This document shows positions 63,765 through 64,000 of a stretch of DNA of 64,000 nt, piece after piece; positions within the stretch are counted from its first letter, which is position 1; each line of letters begins with the position of its first letter. This DNA is from Leptasterias polaris. Its lineage: Eukaryota > Echinodermata > Asteroidea > Forcipulatida > Asteriidae. The notes below the pieces were generated by a model. The model was not told the origin of the DNA, did not search any database, and saw only the letters and a list, made by a program, of their open reading frames with translations. The stretch is taken from positions 868,001 through 932,000 of the forward strand of contig JAZGTN010000048.1 of NCBI GenBank assembly GCA_037783415.1, written 5' to 3'. The position numbers and the translations under genes were made by a program.

Positions 63765-64000
63765 TGAGTTCACAAAATGGGAACTATCGACCCATATCAG
63801 TTCTATCGACATTCTCGAAGACCTTTGAAAAACAATTGATAATATGCAAGACTAATAGGCTAATTTGTATGTAAGCATAACCTTCTCTCTGAATCTCAAT
63901 TTGGTTTTAGAAAAAAATCGCTCTACGGAATTAGCAACATCCTTCTTAACAAACAAACTGCTCGAAGGCATTGAAGACGGAAACATTTCTATTGGCATAT
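63765..64000 (+). pseudogene. LINE reverse transcriptase fragment, frameshifted, truncated by window edge
   Basis: From about 63776 one frame reads NGNYRPISVLSTFSKTFEKQ, the conserved start of LINE reverse transcriptase. About 60 bp further the QFGFRK motif appears in another frame. After an A7 run (about 63911-63917) the frame shifts again to KNRSTELATSF and LLEGIEDGNISIGI, which lead into the first catalytic Asp region beyond the window. At least two frameshifts show it is decayed. It is on the opposite strand from the intact LINE and differs in sequence, so it is a separate family. Confidence 0.7.

Overview
This is nuclear DNA of an invertebrate animal, probably a marine deuterostome. It is AT-rich, has intron-split genes with GT..AG junctions, and is dominated by transposable elements and short interspersed repeats. 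The TTAA-flanked repeat at 2472-2839 (ends TTAAAGGCACTGGACAC) and the palindromic TTAGGATCGATCCTA repeat near 38.7 kb resemble abundant echinoderm repeats as I remember them. That makes an echinoderm, perhaps a sea star, my best guess; no search was run and this is inference.

Host genes are few. At the left edge (357-1064, minus) is the first coding exon of an SLC46-like major facilitator transporter; the rest of the gene lies outside the window. At 23909-28122 (minus) is a nearly complete geranylgeranyl diphosphate synthase gene (GGPS1 orthologue), which I reconstructed as eight coding exons with consistent phases. A frameshifted THAP zinc-finger remnant lies at 29754-29991, and a weak coding remnant at 59708-60151.

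The rest is mobile and repetitive DNA. (1) A young BEL/Pao LTR retrotransposon (49962-57265, minus) has 561-bp LTRs differing at one base, a 5-bp target duplication and an open 1973-residue Gag-Pol frame. (2) A LINE with an intact 1082-residue PHD-endonuclease-reverse transcriptase frame (39972-43220, minus) ends in a (TTGAA)n tail; a broken LINE RT fragment runs off the right edge. (3) Two 828-bp copies (17132-17959 and 31066-31893, inverted relative to each other) of a non-autonomous DNA transposon have perfect 9-bp target duplications and self-palindromic termini. (4) Several smaller TIR/MITE elements are present.

The most interesting system is a set of Helentron-like rolling-circle elements at about 3.7-8.1, 13.2-19.7, 36.4-37.2 and 43.9-49.5 kb. 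Each shows some or all of: a 5' block of tandem palindromes (18 at 6176-7071, six at 43935-44259) whose inner stems vary by compensating changes; a pyrimidine-rich leader; a CRE-like TGACGTCA block; internal 130-150-bp repeats carrying CCGG-centred inverted motifs; and a 3' short hairpin followed within about 10 nt by CTAG. At six places the CTAG is followed directly by the 5' leader or 5' palindrome of the next copy, giving head-to-tail arrays. Directly downstream of the 18-palindrome array is a coding remnant (7224-8144) that joins the C-terminus of a PIF1-type helicase to an endonuclease/exonuclease/phosphatase domain, the arrangement known for Helentrons. This ties the palindromic arrays to that transposon class.

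Other tandem DNA includes a 2-kb minisatellite with a 380-bp higher-order period (60780-62740) and ACGTTG-rich repeats at 37.2-37.9 kb and around the BEL insertion.
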